Origin: Roseibium sp. Sym1
Lineage (GTDB): Bacteria; Pseudomonadota; Alphaproteobacteria; Rhizobiales; Stappiaceae
DNA: 64,000 nucleotides
Direction: 5' to 3'
Assembly: GCF_027359675.1 (NCBI RefSeq)
Contig: NZ_CP114786.1
Span: forward strand, 930,001-994,000
The translations under genes were made by a program, and so were the position numbers. Numbering within the stretch: the stretch's first letter is position 1; the number at the start of each line of letters is the position of its first letter. Under the pieces are notes generated by a model. It made no database searches. It had not been told where the DNA came from and worked only from the letters and a program-made list of their open reading frames with translations. Shown here one piece after another: positions 36,903 to 45,062 of the stretch.

Positions 36903-37889
36903 ATGTCTGTAGATATCGATGCGCTCGTGGATAGACGGCGGCTGAGGCGCAAGGTGACTTTCTGGCGGATCGCCACCTTTGTTGTCATCGCCATCGCGCT
37001 TGTCGCCGGCATCCTTTATGCGTCCGGCGCATCGGAATTGTCCAAGCGCACGGCCCATGTGGCCCGCATCCCGGTCGAGGGTGTCATCATCGAGGACCGC
37101 AAGGCGCTCAAGATGATCGAGAAGATCGCCAAGTCCGACGCGGTCAAGGGCGTCGTCATCTCGATCAATTCCCCCGGCGGCAGCACCACGGGCGGTGAAG
37201 CGCTCTACGAGGCGCTGCGCGGCCTGTCGGAGAAAAAGCCGGTCGTGGCGGAAATCCGCACCGTCGGCACGTCCGCCGGCTACATGGTCGCCCTTGCCGC
37301 CGACCACATTGTCGCCCGCTACAACTCGATCACCGGGTCGATCGGTGTCCTGTTCCAGTTCGGCAACATCCAGAAACTGCTGGACACCGTCGGTGTCGAG
37401 ATGGAAGCCGTCAAGAGCGCTCCGCTCAAGGCCGAACCCGACTTCTATTCCCAGACGAGCCCGGAGGCACGGGCAATGCTCCAGAGCCTGGTCGAGGACT
37501 CCTATGACTGGTTCGTCGGCCTTGTCGCGGAGCGCCGCGCTCTCGAGCCGGCGAAGGCCCGTGAACTGGCCAACGGCCGCATCCTGACCGGGCACGACGC
37601 CCTGTCGGAAAAGCTCGTCGACGGCATCGGCGGTGAGGAGGCCGCGATCGCCTGGCTCGAGAGCGAGCGGGGCGTGGCCAAGGACCTTCCCGTCGTGACC
37701 TGGTCGACAAACGAGAACCTCGAGGAGCTTCCATTCTCCTCCCGTGTCTCCCGAGAATTCGGAAAAGGTATCGGATCTGTCCTTCTGGACCCGATTAATG
37801 ACGCTAAGGGGCTGATTCCACGAGGTCTTACGCTTGACGGGCTCGTATCCGTTTGGCAGGCTTCTGACGCGGCAGACAATAATCACTAG
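36903..37889 (+). CDS. sppA: Signal peptide peptidase SppA, S49 family
   Basis: 328 residues. One N-terminal membrane helix (~22-43) anchors the protein with the catalytic part outside. Motifs: VVISINSPGGSTTGGEAL, catalytic Ser in VGTSAGYMVALAADHI near 127, GSIGVL, and catalytic Lys in SAPLKAEP near 180. It degrades leftover signal peptides in the membrane. Short (36K-type) form, as in most bacteria outside enterics. It is 15 bp before ihfB and likely co-transcribed. Confidence 0.93.
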   Translation: MSVDIDALVDRRRLRRKVTFWRIATFVVIAIALVAGILYASGASELSKRTAHVARIPVEGVIIEDRKALKMIEKIAKSDAVKGVVISINSPGGSTTGGEALYEALRGLSEKKPVVAEIRTVGTSAGYMVALAADHIVARYNSITGSIGVLFQFGNIQKLLDTVGVEMEAVKSAPLKAEPDFYSQTSPEARAMLQSLVEDSYDWFVGLVAERRALEPAKARELANGRILTGHDALSEKLVDGIGGEEAAIAWLESERGVAKDLPVVTWSTNENLEELPFSSRVSREFGKGIGSVLLDPINDAKGLIPRGLTLDGLVSVWQASDAADNNH

Positions 37890-37904
37890 GCGAGGGGGCT
37901 CTTC

Positions 37905-38204
37905 ATGATCAAATCTGAGCTTGTTCAGCATATTGCCGAACAAAATCCGCATCTCTATCAGCGGGACGTTGAAAACATCGTCAACGCCATCTTGGATGAG
38001 ATCACTGAGGCGCTCATGCGCGGCGACCGTGTCGAACTTCGAGGCTTCGGCGCGTTCTCCGTAAAGAACCGCCCCGCCCGTATCGGACGCAATCCGCGCA
38101 CCGGTCAGAAGGTGGAAGTGGATGAGAAATTCGTGCCGTTCTTCAAGACCGGCAAGGAAATGCGCATCCGTTTGAACGATGGTGTGGATCACGGCGACGA
38201 CTGA
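37905..38204 (+). CDS. ihfB: Integration host factor beta subunit
   Basis: 99 residues; HU/IHF fold: [32 protein letters not shown] helices, [27 protein letters not shown] arm with the DNA-intercalating Pro. It bends DNA together with IhfA, acting in recombination, replication and transcription. The beta rather than HU identity follows from sequence and from the sppA neighbour. Confidence 0.96.
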   Translation: MIKSELVQHIAEQNPHLYQRDVENIVNAILDEITEALMRGDRVELRGFGAFSVKNRPARIGRNPRTGQKVEVDEKFVPFFKTGKEMRIRLNDGVDHGDD

Positions 38205-38268
38205 TTGCACCTGCCGAGCGATCCCATCTAGAATGACGCCGTGATCTGACAAGTTCCGGGAGAATGCA

Positions 38269-38634
38269 GTGACCCGTTTCATCAAGAGCATGATTTTGTT
38301 CGCAGTCGCGGTGGTCCTGGTCCCTCTGTCCGTGGCCAACCGGCACACGGTGTCGTTGTCCCTGAACCCGTTTGATCCGGCCGATCCGCGCCTGACCGTT
38401 ACCGACATCCCGTTGTTCTGGATCATTTTCGCCAGTCTTGGCGTCGGCATCGTCGTCGGTGGACTGGGAGCCTGGGCCAGGCAGGGCCGCTGGCGCAAGG
38501 AAGCCCGCGTGAAACGCCGTGAAGCCGCCAAGTGGCACAAGGAAGCCGACCAGCTGCGCGAGATGCAGACGTCCGCCCAGCCGGCGGGCGGCGTCAAGGG
38601 ACTGACAGGGCCAGGCAACCGCTCGGCTGCCTGA
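38269..38634 (+). CDS. LapA-domain membrane protein
   Basis: 121 residues from a GTG with GGGAG upstream. Two membrane helices (~6-22 and 42-65) joined by a loop, then a charged coiled tail (RWRKEARVKRREAAKWHKEADQLREM). This is the LapA/DUF1049 layout; in E. coli LapA works with LapB in lipopolysaccharide assembly. It follows ihfB, as in many Proteobacteria. Confidence 0.85.
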   Translation: MTRFIKSMILFAVAVVLVPLSVANRHTVSLSLNPFDPADPRLTVTDIPLFWIIFASLGVGIVVGGLGAWARQGRWRKEARVKRREAAKWHKEADQLREMQTSAQPAGGVKGLTGPGNRSAA

Positions 38635-38646
38635 CCGGCCGATACC

Positions 38647-39555
38647 ATGCGGATTATCTCCAGCGATGAGATCGATGCCTGCCTCGACGACAGGTCCGTG
38701 CTCGAGACCCTGCGCCGGGCGTACCGGTCCAACACCGTCGTGCCCCGGACCGCACCCATGCCGCTCACCCGGCTCGGTGGCCTTAGCGGAGCCCTGTCGC
38801 TGCAACCGGCCTGGACCGATTTCGCCGCCCAGGGAGATGTCAGCCGTGGCTATATCGGTTGCGCACTGGCGCTCGACCTTCCGGAAAGACCGGGTCCGGC
38901 GGCCAGTCTCTATGTTCTTTTTTCCGGCTCCACCGGCCAGCCGATCGCCCTTCTTGACGGCATGCGTCTGACGGTCTGGCGAACCTCGGCTCTGCACGCG
39001 CTCGCGGCAAGTTACCTGTCGCGGGAAGACACTGCCCGGCTGCTGGTCATCGGCGACGACCCGCGCCTGCCGCGCCTCGTCTCCGCCTATGCCGATGTCC
39101 GGAACCTGACCTCGATCCTGCTCGCCGGGACAGCCCCGGAAACCCAGAAACGCATTGCCGGCCTGCCCGGGCTCAAGGATGTTCATGTCGGCGTGACGAG
39201 CGAGATCCACGCCGCGCAGGAAGGAGCCGACCTCATCTGCATCGCCGGGCCGGAAAGCGGGTCCGGAACCCACCACGCACTGACCTATCTCGACCCGCCC
39301 GCAGGCTGTCACGTCGATGTGATCGATCCGACGGCACAGCTGCCGACAGACCTCCTGGAAGAGGCTCGCCTGTTCACCTCGGATCTCTCGGCACCGCCGC
39401 GGAGCGAGCTCGAATGGGCGGCAGACCTGAGGGAACTGACCCATGGCAACAAGGCAGGCCGCCGGTATTACGGCCAGAGAACATTGTTTCTCCCCGGCCC
39501 CGGCACGGGCCTTGCCGACCACGCCCTTGCCGCACACATTTTTTTGAGAACCTGA
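38647..39555 (+). CDS. Ornithine cyclodeaminase/mu-crystallin family protein
   Basis: 302 residues. Rossmann-type NAD(P)-binding half around TARLLVIGDDPRLPRLVSAY, preceded by the LDGMRLTVWRTSALHALAASYL substrate half typical of the family. Members act as ornithine cyclodeaminase, alanine dehydrogenase or ketimine reductase; which applies cannot be told. The glycine-rich loop is weaker than usual (VIGDDP instead of GxGxxG), so activity may differ. 12 bp after the LapA gene. Confidence 0.8.
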   Translation: MRIISSDEIDACLDDRSVLETLRRAYRSNTVVPRTAPMPLTRLGGLSGALSLQPAWTDFAAQGDVSRGYIGCALALDLPERPGPAASLYVLFSGSTGQPIALLDGMRLTVWRTSALHALAASYLSREDTARLLVIGDDPRLPRLVSAYADVRNLTSILLAGTAPETQKRIAGLPGLKDVHVGVTSEIHAAQEGADLICIAGPESGSGTHHALTYLDPPAGCHVDVIDPTAQLPTDLLEEARLFTSDLSAPPRSELEWAADLRELTHGNKAGRRYYGQRTLFLPGPGTGLADHALAAHIFLRT

Positions 39556-39697
39556 CCTCTGGAACTTGCTGCGCAAGACACCACATAGCGGCGACAGGGG
39601 GTTGCGCCGAAAACGCGCACGTCGAACAAGGGCCATACACCGGCACCGGAGTGACGCGCCTGTTTTCGAAAAAAGCCGTTTTGCAAAGGAAAACGTC

Positions 39698-39790
39698 ATG
39701 CTGACGACACTTGCTTACTCGGCAAGCCTTCCGGCGATCGCGATCGGGCTGATCTACTGCGTGTCGGCGACCACCGGGCTTGTCTATTAA
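39698..39790 (+). CDS. Predicted 30-residue single-span membrane peptide
   Basis: ATG with AAAGGA 7 bp upstream. The product is almost entirely hydrophobic (LPAIAIGLIYCVSATTGLVY at the C-terminal end) and would form one membrane helix. A strong terminator follows 52 bp later. Too short for standard gene finding; the ribosome-binding site, the hydrophobic design and the terminator support it as real. Confidence 0.55.
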   Translation: MLTTLAYSASLPAIAIGLIYCVSATTGLVY

Positions 39791-39842
39791 CGTGCCACGC
39801 CAGGGTGCCTCTTCGGAGACCTCCGCGGCTCCACGGGAAACG

Positions 39843-39873
39843 AAAACGCCGGCTACCATGAGCCGGCGTTTTT
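39843..39873 (+). terminator. Intrinsic terminator after the small membrane peptide gene
   Basis: AAAACGCCGGCT pairs with AGCCGGCGTTTT around a 6-nt loop, with T residues following. In the rest of 39791-40113 I see nothing else. Confidence 0.85.
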
Positions 39874-40113
39874 CATTCCGGCAGCTGTTCGACGGGCCTC
39901 CGCACGCCTGAATCCGGCCCCGGACCCGCCCGCGCCGGGAGGCCCGTAGCGTGAAGGGGCACCGTACCTCCAATGTTGACGCAGCCGCTCATGTTGCTGT
40001 CGCAAAATCATACCCGTCAGCGCAGACTTGGTCCCATATTCGATCCTTGAGCTTCGGGAGTTGGCAAGTCTACGATGGCATCGCTTTTCTGACAGGGAGC
40101 TAGGCACGGTCCA

Positions 40114-40608
40114 ATGAGAATTCGAACTGGTCTCGATGCGACGGATATCCGCATCCTCGGCGCGGTCCAGAAATACGGGCAGCTGAGCAAGACGAAGCTG
40201 GCCGAAATCGTGAACCTGTCAGCGACACCGTGCTGGGCACGGTTGACCCGCCTGCGCGCAGAAGGTTTTATCCGCGGCTACCATGCCGACATCGCCCTCG
40301 AGCGCGTTGTCGACGTGACACGGGTTGTCGTGACCGTGTCCCTGGAACATCACCGAAAATCAGATTTCGACCGGTTTGAAAACCATATCAGGACTGTCGA
40401 CGCGATCATCAATTGCGTCGCGACCGGCGGCGGCACCGACTATGTCATGACGGTTGTCACCCCCAACCTGGCCAGCTTCCAGGAGCTCATGGATGATCTT
40501 CTTGCAGCGGATCTGGGCATCGACAGATACGTGACCTATTTCGCCACGCGCCTGATCAAGGCCGTGCAGCCCAACCTTGGCAAGCTCGTATCACCGCCCA
40601 AACGCTAG
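40114..40608 (+). CDS. Lrp/AsnC family transcriptional regulator
   Basis: 164 residues. N-terminal helix-turn-helix (LDATDIRILGAVQKYGQLSKTKLAEIVNLSATPCWARLTRLRAEGFI) and a C-terminal ligand-sensing RAM domain (CVATGGGTDYVMTVVTPNLASFQELMDDLL). Such proteins bind amino acids. It lies 255 bp before the DmdA/GcvT-like gene in the same direction and may control it. Confidence 0.9.
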   Translation: MRIRTGLDATDIRILGAVQKYGQLSKTKLAEIVNLSATPCWARLTRLRAEGFIRGYHADIALERVVDVTRVVVTVSLEHHRKSDFDRFENHIRTVDAIINCVATGGGTDYVMTVVTPNLASFQELMDDLLAADLGIDRYVTYFATRLIKAVQPNLGKLVSPPKR

Positions 40609-40718
40609 GTGACGGACATGCGGAGCATATTCGACGACATGCGACGCGGAAATGACCCGATTTTCGGGCGGCGCTGCCAGTCGTTTATTTGTCACGATAG
40701 CCTAGAGCATGTCTGATT

Positions 40719-40734
40719 GGGCTGAGATCAGCCC
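40719..40734. promoter_or_regulatory. 7-bp inverted repeat between Lrp and GcvT-like genes
   Basis: GGGCTGA and TCAGCCC separated by two bases. Candidate operator, or a weak terminator after the Lrp gene; no T-tract follows. Nothing else is clear in the gap. Confidence 0.35.
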
Positions 40735-40863
40735 TGAAAACAGTCTGCTCGGTCTGACAAAACGCCAATTTTCAGGCCACACGTTCAGACCAAAAGCCCT
40801 ATTTCCTAGTGCATCAGCAACACCGCTGCGGGCCATGCCCAATGATCAAATGGGTGGAGGAAA

Positions 40864-42006
40864 ATGATGCAAGCTCGTGAGTTCGGCTTTGGAACCCAAG
40901 TCCGGAAATCTCCCTATTTCGACGCGACCATACGTTGGGGCGCACAGGGATTTTCGGTCTATAATCATATGTATATCCCGCGGGATTTCGGCAATCCGGA
41001 GCAGAATTTCTGGAACCTGGTGAACGACGCCATCCTGTGCGATGTCGCGGTGGAGCGCCAGGTCGAGATCACCGGGCCCGATGCCGCCAAGTTCACGCAG
41101 CTGCTGACCCCGCGCGATCTGTCGACCATGGCCGTCGGACAGTGCAAATACGTGCTGATCACCAACGCCTATGGCGGCATCCTCAACGACCCGATCCTGC
41201 TGCGCCTCGGCGAGAACCATTTCTGGCTGTCGCTCGCCGACAGCGACATCCTGCTGTGGGCGCAGGGCGTTGCCGTGCATTCCGGCCTTGATGTCACCAT
41301 CACCGAGCCGGATGTCTCGCCCCTGCAATTGCAGGGCCCTAAATCGGGTGAAATCATGCGCGCCCTGTTCGGCGACGCGATCATGGACCTGCGCTATTAC
41401 TGGCTGCGCGAGCTGGACCTGGACGGCATCCCGCTGATCGTGTCGCGCACGGGCTGGTCCAGCGAACTCGGCTATGAAATCTACCTGCGCGACAGCGCCT
41501 ATGGCGACATTCTCTGGGAACGGATCATGGCGGTCGGCGGCCCGCTCGGCCTGAAGCCGGGACATACCTCGACCATTCGCCGCATTGAAGGCGGCATGCT
41601 TTCCTATCACGCGGACGCCGATATCAACACCAACCCATTCGAACTGGGATTGGACCGGCTCGTCAATCTGGACACTGATGCGGAGTTCATCGGCAAATTC
41701 GCGCTGCAGCGCATCCGGGACAACGGCGTGACCCGCAGGCAGGTCGGCCTGATTATGGACGGCGCACCACTGCCAGGTCCGAACACCGCCTTCTGGGTCA
41801 TTCATCGGGACGGGCAATGTGTCGGCAAGGTGACCTCGGCCGTCTACTCGCCGCGCCTGGAGAAAAACATCGCTCTGGCCATGGTGTCGGTCGACTGCGC
41901 CGATATCGGCACACCGCTCGAGGTTGAAATGCCTTTCGGCGTGACAGGTGCCACTGTGGCAGAGCGGCCATTCTTCGACCCCAGAAAAAAGCTCGCAGCC
42001 GCCTGA
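40864..42006 (+). CDS. GcvT-family aminomethyltransferase, DMSP-demethylase-like
   Basis: 380 residues; GGAGG precedes two adjacent ATGs (40864 and 40867). Folate-binding GcvT fold: VYNHMYIPRDF, DVAVERQVEITGPDAAKFTQLLTPRDLS, GGILNDPILLRL, SRTGWSSELGYEIYL and the C-terminal TSAVYSPRLEKNIALAMV. It resembles DmdA and related tetrahydrofolate-dependent demethylases more than glycine-cleavage GcvT, as no gcvH/P genes are present. DMSP, glycine betaine derivatives or a similar methylated compound are candidate substrates; not resolved by sequence reading. Followed by an OsmC gene 41 bp on. Confidence 0.75.
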   Translation: MMQAREFGFGTQVRKSPYFDATIRWGAQGFSVYNHMYIPRDFGNPEQNFWNLVNDAILCDVAVERQVEITGPDAAKFTQLLTPRDLSTMAVGQCKYVLITNAYGGILNDPILLRLGENHFWLSLADSDILLWAQGVAVHSGLDVTITEPDVSPLQLQGPKSGEIMRALFGDAIMDLRYYWLRELDLDGIPLIVSRTGWSSELGYEIYLRDSAYGDILWERIMAVGGPLGLKPGHTSTIRRIEGGMLSYHADADINTNPFELGLDRLVNLDTDAEFIGKFALQRIRDNGVTRRQVGLIMDGAPLPGPNTAFWVIHRDGQCVGKVTSAVYSPRLEKNIALAMVSVDCADIGTPLEVEMPFGVTGATVAERPFFDPRKKLAAA

Positions 42007-42047
42007 ACTTGTGAAACCGGGCAGGACCCAGCAAGGAGGCTGAGAAC

Positions 42048-42497
42048 GTGTCAGATCTTTCGATCGCGCTGCATTGGCAGCGCACCGAGGCCAATCTAAA
42101 GGCCGGCGAATACTCCAATGCACATCTGGTGCAGTACAATGCCGGTCATGAAGTCCAGGTGGACGCCGCCCCCGATTGGGGCGGCGATCCCGAGCACACC
42201 AATCCCGAACAGGCGCTCGCAGCAGCCCTGTCCAGTTGCCACATGATGACGTTTCTGGCCCTGTCGGCAAAGGCGGGCTGGCCGGTCGCGAGCTATCACG
42301 ACCGCGCGGTTGCCCATCTCGGCAAGAACGAAAAGGGGCAGATGTCCGTGACGCGGATCGACCTGAATCCCGTTGTGCACTTCGACACCGGCTTTGCAGT
42401 CGACACCGAGAAGCTGGACCAGATGCAGGAGCGCGCGCATCGCTACTGCTTCATCGCCAACACGCTTGCCGACAGTGTCGAGATCAACGTTCTTTGA
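42048..42497 (+). CDS. OsmC/Ohr family peroxiredoxin-like protein
   Basis: 149 residues from a GTG with AAGGAGG upstream. The two conserved cysteines are present: ALSSCHMMTFL near residue 65 and HRYCFIANTL near 134. The family reduces organic hydroperoxides using these thiols. Likely co-transcribed with the preceding demethylase-like gene. Confidence 0.88.
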   Translation: MSDLSIALHWQRTEANLKAGEYSNAHLVQYNAGHEVQVDAAPDWGGDPEHTNPEQALAAALSSCHMMTFLALSAKAGWPVASYHDRAVAHLGKNEKGQMSVTRIDLNPVVHFDTGFAVDTEKLDQMQERAHRYCFIANTLADSVEINVL

Positions 42498-42536
42498 CCG
42501 TTGGGCCCGGAAGGCTCAACAACGAATAAAATGATA

Positions 42537-42566
42537 AAAGCCGGTTCTCTCGAACCGGCTTTTTGC
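42537..42566 (+). terminator. Terminator after the OsmC gene
   Basis: AAAGCCGGTTC pairs with GAACCGGCTTT across a TCTC loop, with further T residues. It separates the operon from the convergent VOC gene. Confidence 0.88.
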
Positions 42567-42593
42567 TTGCCAAAAGCAGCGAGCGTTTCCGGC

Positions 42594-42983
42594 TCAGCCC
42601 GCTTCCGCGGCCGGGGTCATCCACCCCTGAACGGCGCCGCCGACATCCTTCAGGATCGCAATCCGGCCGATGCCCGGCACGTCAAAGGGCGGGCGGATCA
42701 CCTCGCCGCCATGGGCCTTGGCCAGATCAAGGCGCTCGTCGACATTGTCGACGGCGATATAGGATATCCAGTGCTCGGGAACGCCTTCGAATTGCGGGCC
42801 GGCCATGGGGAAGAGGCCTCCCACCGGCTTGTCGCCCAGATTGGCCACCACATAGGTGCCCTCTTCCATCGGCATTTCGGTAAAGGACCAGCCAAGCGTC
42901 TTGCCGTAGAAGTCACGCGCCTTCTGCGTGTCCCGGGTCATCAATTCGTTCCAGTAGAAAATCCCGTGTTCGGCCATTTCCAT
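42594..42983 (-). CDS. Glyoxalase/VOC superfamily protein
   Basis: 129 residues with two beta-alpha-beta-beta-beta halves: GIFYWNELMTRDTQKARDFYGKTLGWSFTEM and HWISYIAVDNVDERLDLAKAHGGEVIRPPFDVPGIGRIAILKD. Metal-binding fold used by glyoxalases, dioxygenases and resistance proteins. Specific function not evident. Confidence 0.85.
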   Translation of the reverse strand: MEMAEHGIFYWNELMTRDTQKARDFYGKTLGWSFTEMPMEEGTYVVANLGDKPVGGLFPMAGPQFEGVPEHWISYIAVDNVDERLDLAKAHGGEVIRPPFDVPGIGRIAILKDVGGAVQGWMTPAAEAG

Positions 42984-43069
42984 CTCCCTGCCGATTTTTT
43001 TTCGAGCAACAGTATCTTAGCGCCGCCCGCGGGACAGACCTGTGACAAATATCAAGGGTTCAGTCCGGT

Positions 43070-43678
43070 TCAGGATTTGCGGCCCCGATAGCCCGGCAGC
43101 GTCCAGCCGCGCTGGATCGCCCCGCCGCGCAGCACCAGCGCCACGCCACCGGCCGCGACCATGCACAGGATCTGCGGCAGCCCAAGCTGTACCAGCAGCA
43201 CGTAGCTGCCCGCGCCGGCAAAGGCCGCGCTGACATAGATCTCGGATTTGACAATGGAGGTCGGTTCACCGGCGATCGTATCCCTAAGGACTCCGCCGAA
43301 AGTCGCCGTCGATACGCCCATCAGGACCGCAACCAGGATGGTGTCGCCGACCGTCAAGGCCTTGGCCGCGCCCATGACCGAATAGGCGGCAATGCCGATT
43401 GCATCAGCCCAGCGGAGCGGTTTGCTCAAGGTCTCGATCCAGTCGGCAAAGAACCAGACCAGGACGCTGACGACCAGACAGACCTGAAGGTAGGCCTCGT
43501 TGGCGACCCAGAACACCGGCACGCCGAGCAGCAGATCCCGGAGCGTTCCGCCGCCAATGCCTGTCAGGGTGGCAAAAAACAGAAAGGCGATGATATCCAG
43601 CTGCTTGCGCGAGGCCACGATGCCGCCGGTTACTGCAAAGATGGCCACGCCAAGATAGTCCAGCATCTGCAGCAGCAT
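43070..43678 (-). CDS. TRIC-type (UPF0126) membrane channel protein
   Basis: 202 residues with seven hydrophobic segments and two Gly-rich repeats, GIGGGTLRDLLLG and ATFGGVLRDTIAGEP. That is the signature of the UPF0126/YicG family related to trimeric intracellular cation channels. Predicted inner-membrane cation channel; physiological ion unknown. Confidence 0.88.
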   Translation of the reverse strand: MLLQMLDYLGVAIFAVTGGIVASRKQLDIIAFLFFATLTGIGGGTLRDLLLGVPVFWVANEAYLQVCLVVSVLVWFFADWIETLSKPLRWADAIGIAAYSVMGAAKALTVGDTILVAVLMGVSTATFGGVLRDTIAGEPTSIVKSEIYVSAAFAGAGSYVLLVQLGLPQILCMVAAGGVALVLRGGAIQRGWTLPGYRGRKS

Positions 43679-43726
43679 GGTGCCCCCGTTTTTTTCCGCC
43701 CTTTAGCCGGAATAACCTGCCTCACC

Positions 43727-43776
43727 GATTGTCATCCCGGTTTGACGCGTCAGCGTCAAGACCGGGACGACAAATC
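43727..43776. repeat. REP-like extragenic palindrome
   Basis: An almost perfect 50-nt inverted repeat: core TTGACGC/GCGTCAA around a GTCA loop, then CCCGGT/ACCGGG and outer GATTGTC/GACAAATC with single-base bulges. The TCATCCCGG element at one end is common in intergenic REP sequences of Alphaproteobacteria. It sits between the TRIC-like and grpE genes. Confidence 0.75.
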
Positions 43777-43820
43777 GAGATGGCTTTGGCGTCCAACGGT
43801 TGTCGGGTCAGTACAAATAA

Positions 43821-43856
43821 AAAGGCCACCCCCGCATCTGACGAGAGTGGCTTTTT
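43821..43856 (-). terminator. grpE terminator (bidirectional shape)
   Basis: GGCCAC pairs with GTGGCT (one G-U) around a long loop, with A residues on one side and T residues on the other, 24 bp after the grpE stop. Confidence 0.7.
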
Positions 43857-43879
43857 CAAAATATGTGGCTGGTCAGCCG

Positions 43880-44512
43880 TCAGGCGCTTTTGTCGACCGT
43901 CTGGCCGGCGTCGCCTGCCGGAGCCGCCTGGGCGACGTCCTTCGGGCCGCCCTTGGAAACGCCGACCATGGCCGGACGCAGCACGCGCTCGCCGATCACG
44001 TAACCGGCCTGCACCACCTGGACCACCGTGTTGTTCGGCACCTCGGTGTTGGGAACCTCGAACATGGCCTGGTGGAAATTCGGGTCGAACTTATGGCCCT
44101 CAGGGTCCAGTTTCTTGACGCCGTTCTTTTCCAGCTGGTTGAGGAGATCGCGCTCGATCATCTCAACGCCCTCGATCAGGGAGGCAACACCGGCGTCGGC
44201 GTTCTTGCGGTCGTCTTCCGGCAGGGCTTCCAGTGCCCGGCGCAGGTTGTCCGACACCGTCAGCATGTCGCGCGCAAAGCTGGACACCGCGTACTGGCGG
44301 GCGTCCTTGATTTCCTTCTCGGTGCGGCGGCGTAGGTTTTCCATCTCCGCCATGGTGCGCAGGGCGCGATCCTTCAGATCGGCATTCTCGGCCTGCAGCG
44401 CCTCAACCGGATCGACGGCAGCTTCGCCAGCATCGCCCTGGCCGTCAGCCGCTTCGGTTTCCGGCGTCACATCCGCCGGCTGTTCTTCCGGGGTTTTGTT
44501 GTCGTCACTCAT
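43880..44512 (-). CDS. grpE: GrpE nucleotide-exchange factor
   Basis: 210 residues. A disordered acidic head (~1-30), a long coiled-coil stalk ([32 protein letters not shown]) and the C-terminal beta domain with [53 protein letters not shown]. It releases ADP from DnaK. Single gene here; hrcA is not adjacent. Confidence 0.96.
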   Translation of the reverse strand: MSDDNKTPEEQPADVTPETEAADGQGDAGEAAVDPVEALQAENADLKDRALRTMAEMENLRRRTEKEIKDARQYAVSSFARDMLTVSDNLRRALEALPEDDRKNADAGVASLIEGVEMIERDLLNQLEKNGVKKLDPEGHKFDPNFHQAMFEVPNTEVPNNTVVQVVQAGYVIGERVLRPAMVGVSKGGPKDVAQAAPAGDAGQTVDKSA

Positions 44513-44656
44513 GAATGTTCCGTTTGGCTCAATCTCTTTGCGGCTGCTTTATACCAATTGCAGGCCTTTTCAAAGCGGATCGGCGGACAGGCTTTCGCTT
44601 ATCCGCCGGACGCGCTCATATGGTCTGCCACCGGTCGGCCGCAGGCAGACATGCGA

Positions 44657-44977
44657 TCAGAGGGCGCTCTTGATCCAGTCGGACAGCTTGCCTTTCGGTG
44701 CGGCACCGATCTGGGTGGCCATCGGCTCGCCGTCCTTGAACAGGATCAGCATCGGGATCGACCGGACGCCGTATTTCATGGCCATGTCCTGATTCTCGTC
44801 GATGTTGAGCTTGGTGATTTTCACCTGGCTGCCCATCTCCTCGGAGATTTCTTCAAGCGCCGGCGCAATCATCTTACAGGGACCGCACCATTCGGCCCAG
44901 AAGTCGACGACGACCGGGCTGTCGGATTTCAGGACTTCCGCTTCAAAGGAAGCGTCGGTGACTTGCGTGGTTGCCAT
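44657..44977 (-). CDS. trxA: Thioredoxin
   Basis: 106 residues, cytoplasmic. Active site [13 protein letters not shown] at ~29-41 and the cis-Pro in [12 protein letters not shown]. General disulphide reductant. It follows addA by 85 bp on the same strand, the usual alphaproteobacterial order. Confidence 0.96.
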   Translation of the reverse strand: MATTQVTDASFEAEVLKSDSPVVVDFWAEWCGPCKMIAPALEEISEEMGSQVKITKLNIDENQDMAMKYGVRSIPMLILFKDGEPMATQIGAAPKGKLSDWIKSAL

Positions 44978-45062
44978 AACAGGATCTCGTAGTTTTTGTG
45001 TGCGCGCCTACCCGATGCAAGCGCGTCAGTTGGCACGAACGTAGGAAGCGAGAGGCGCCCCG

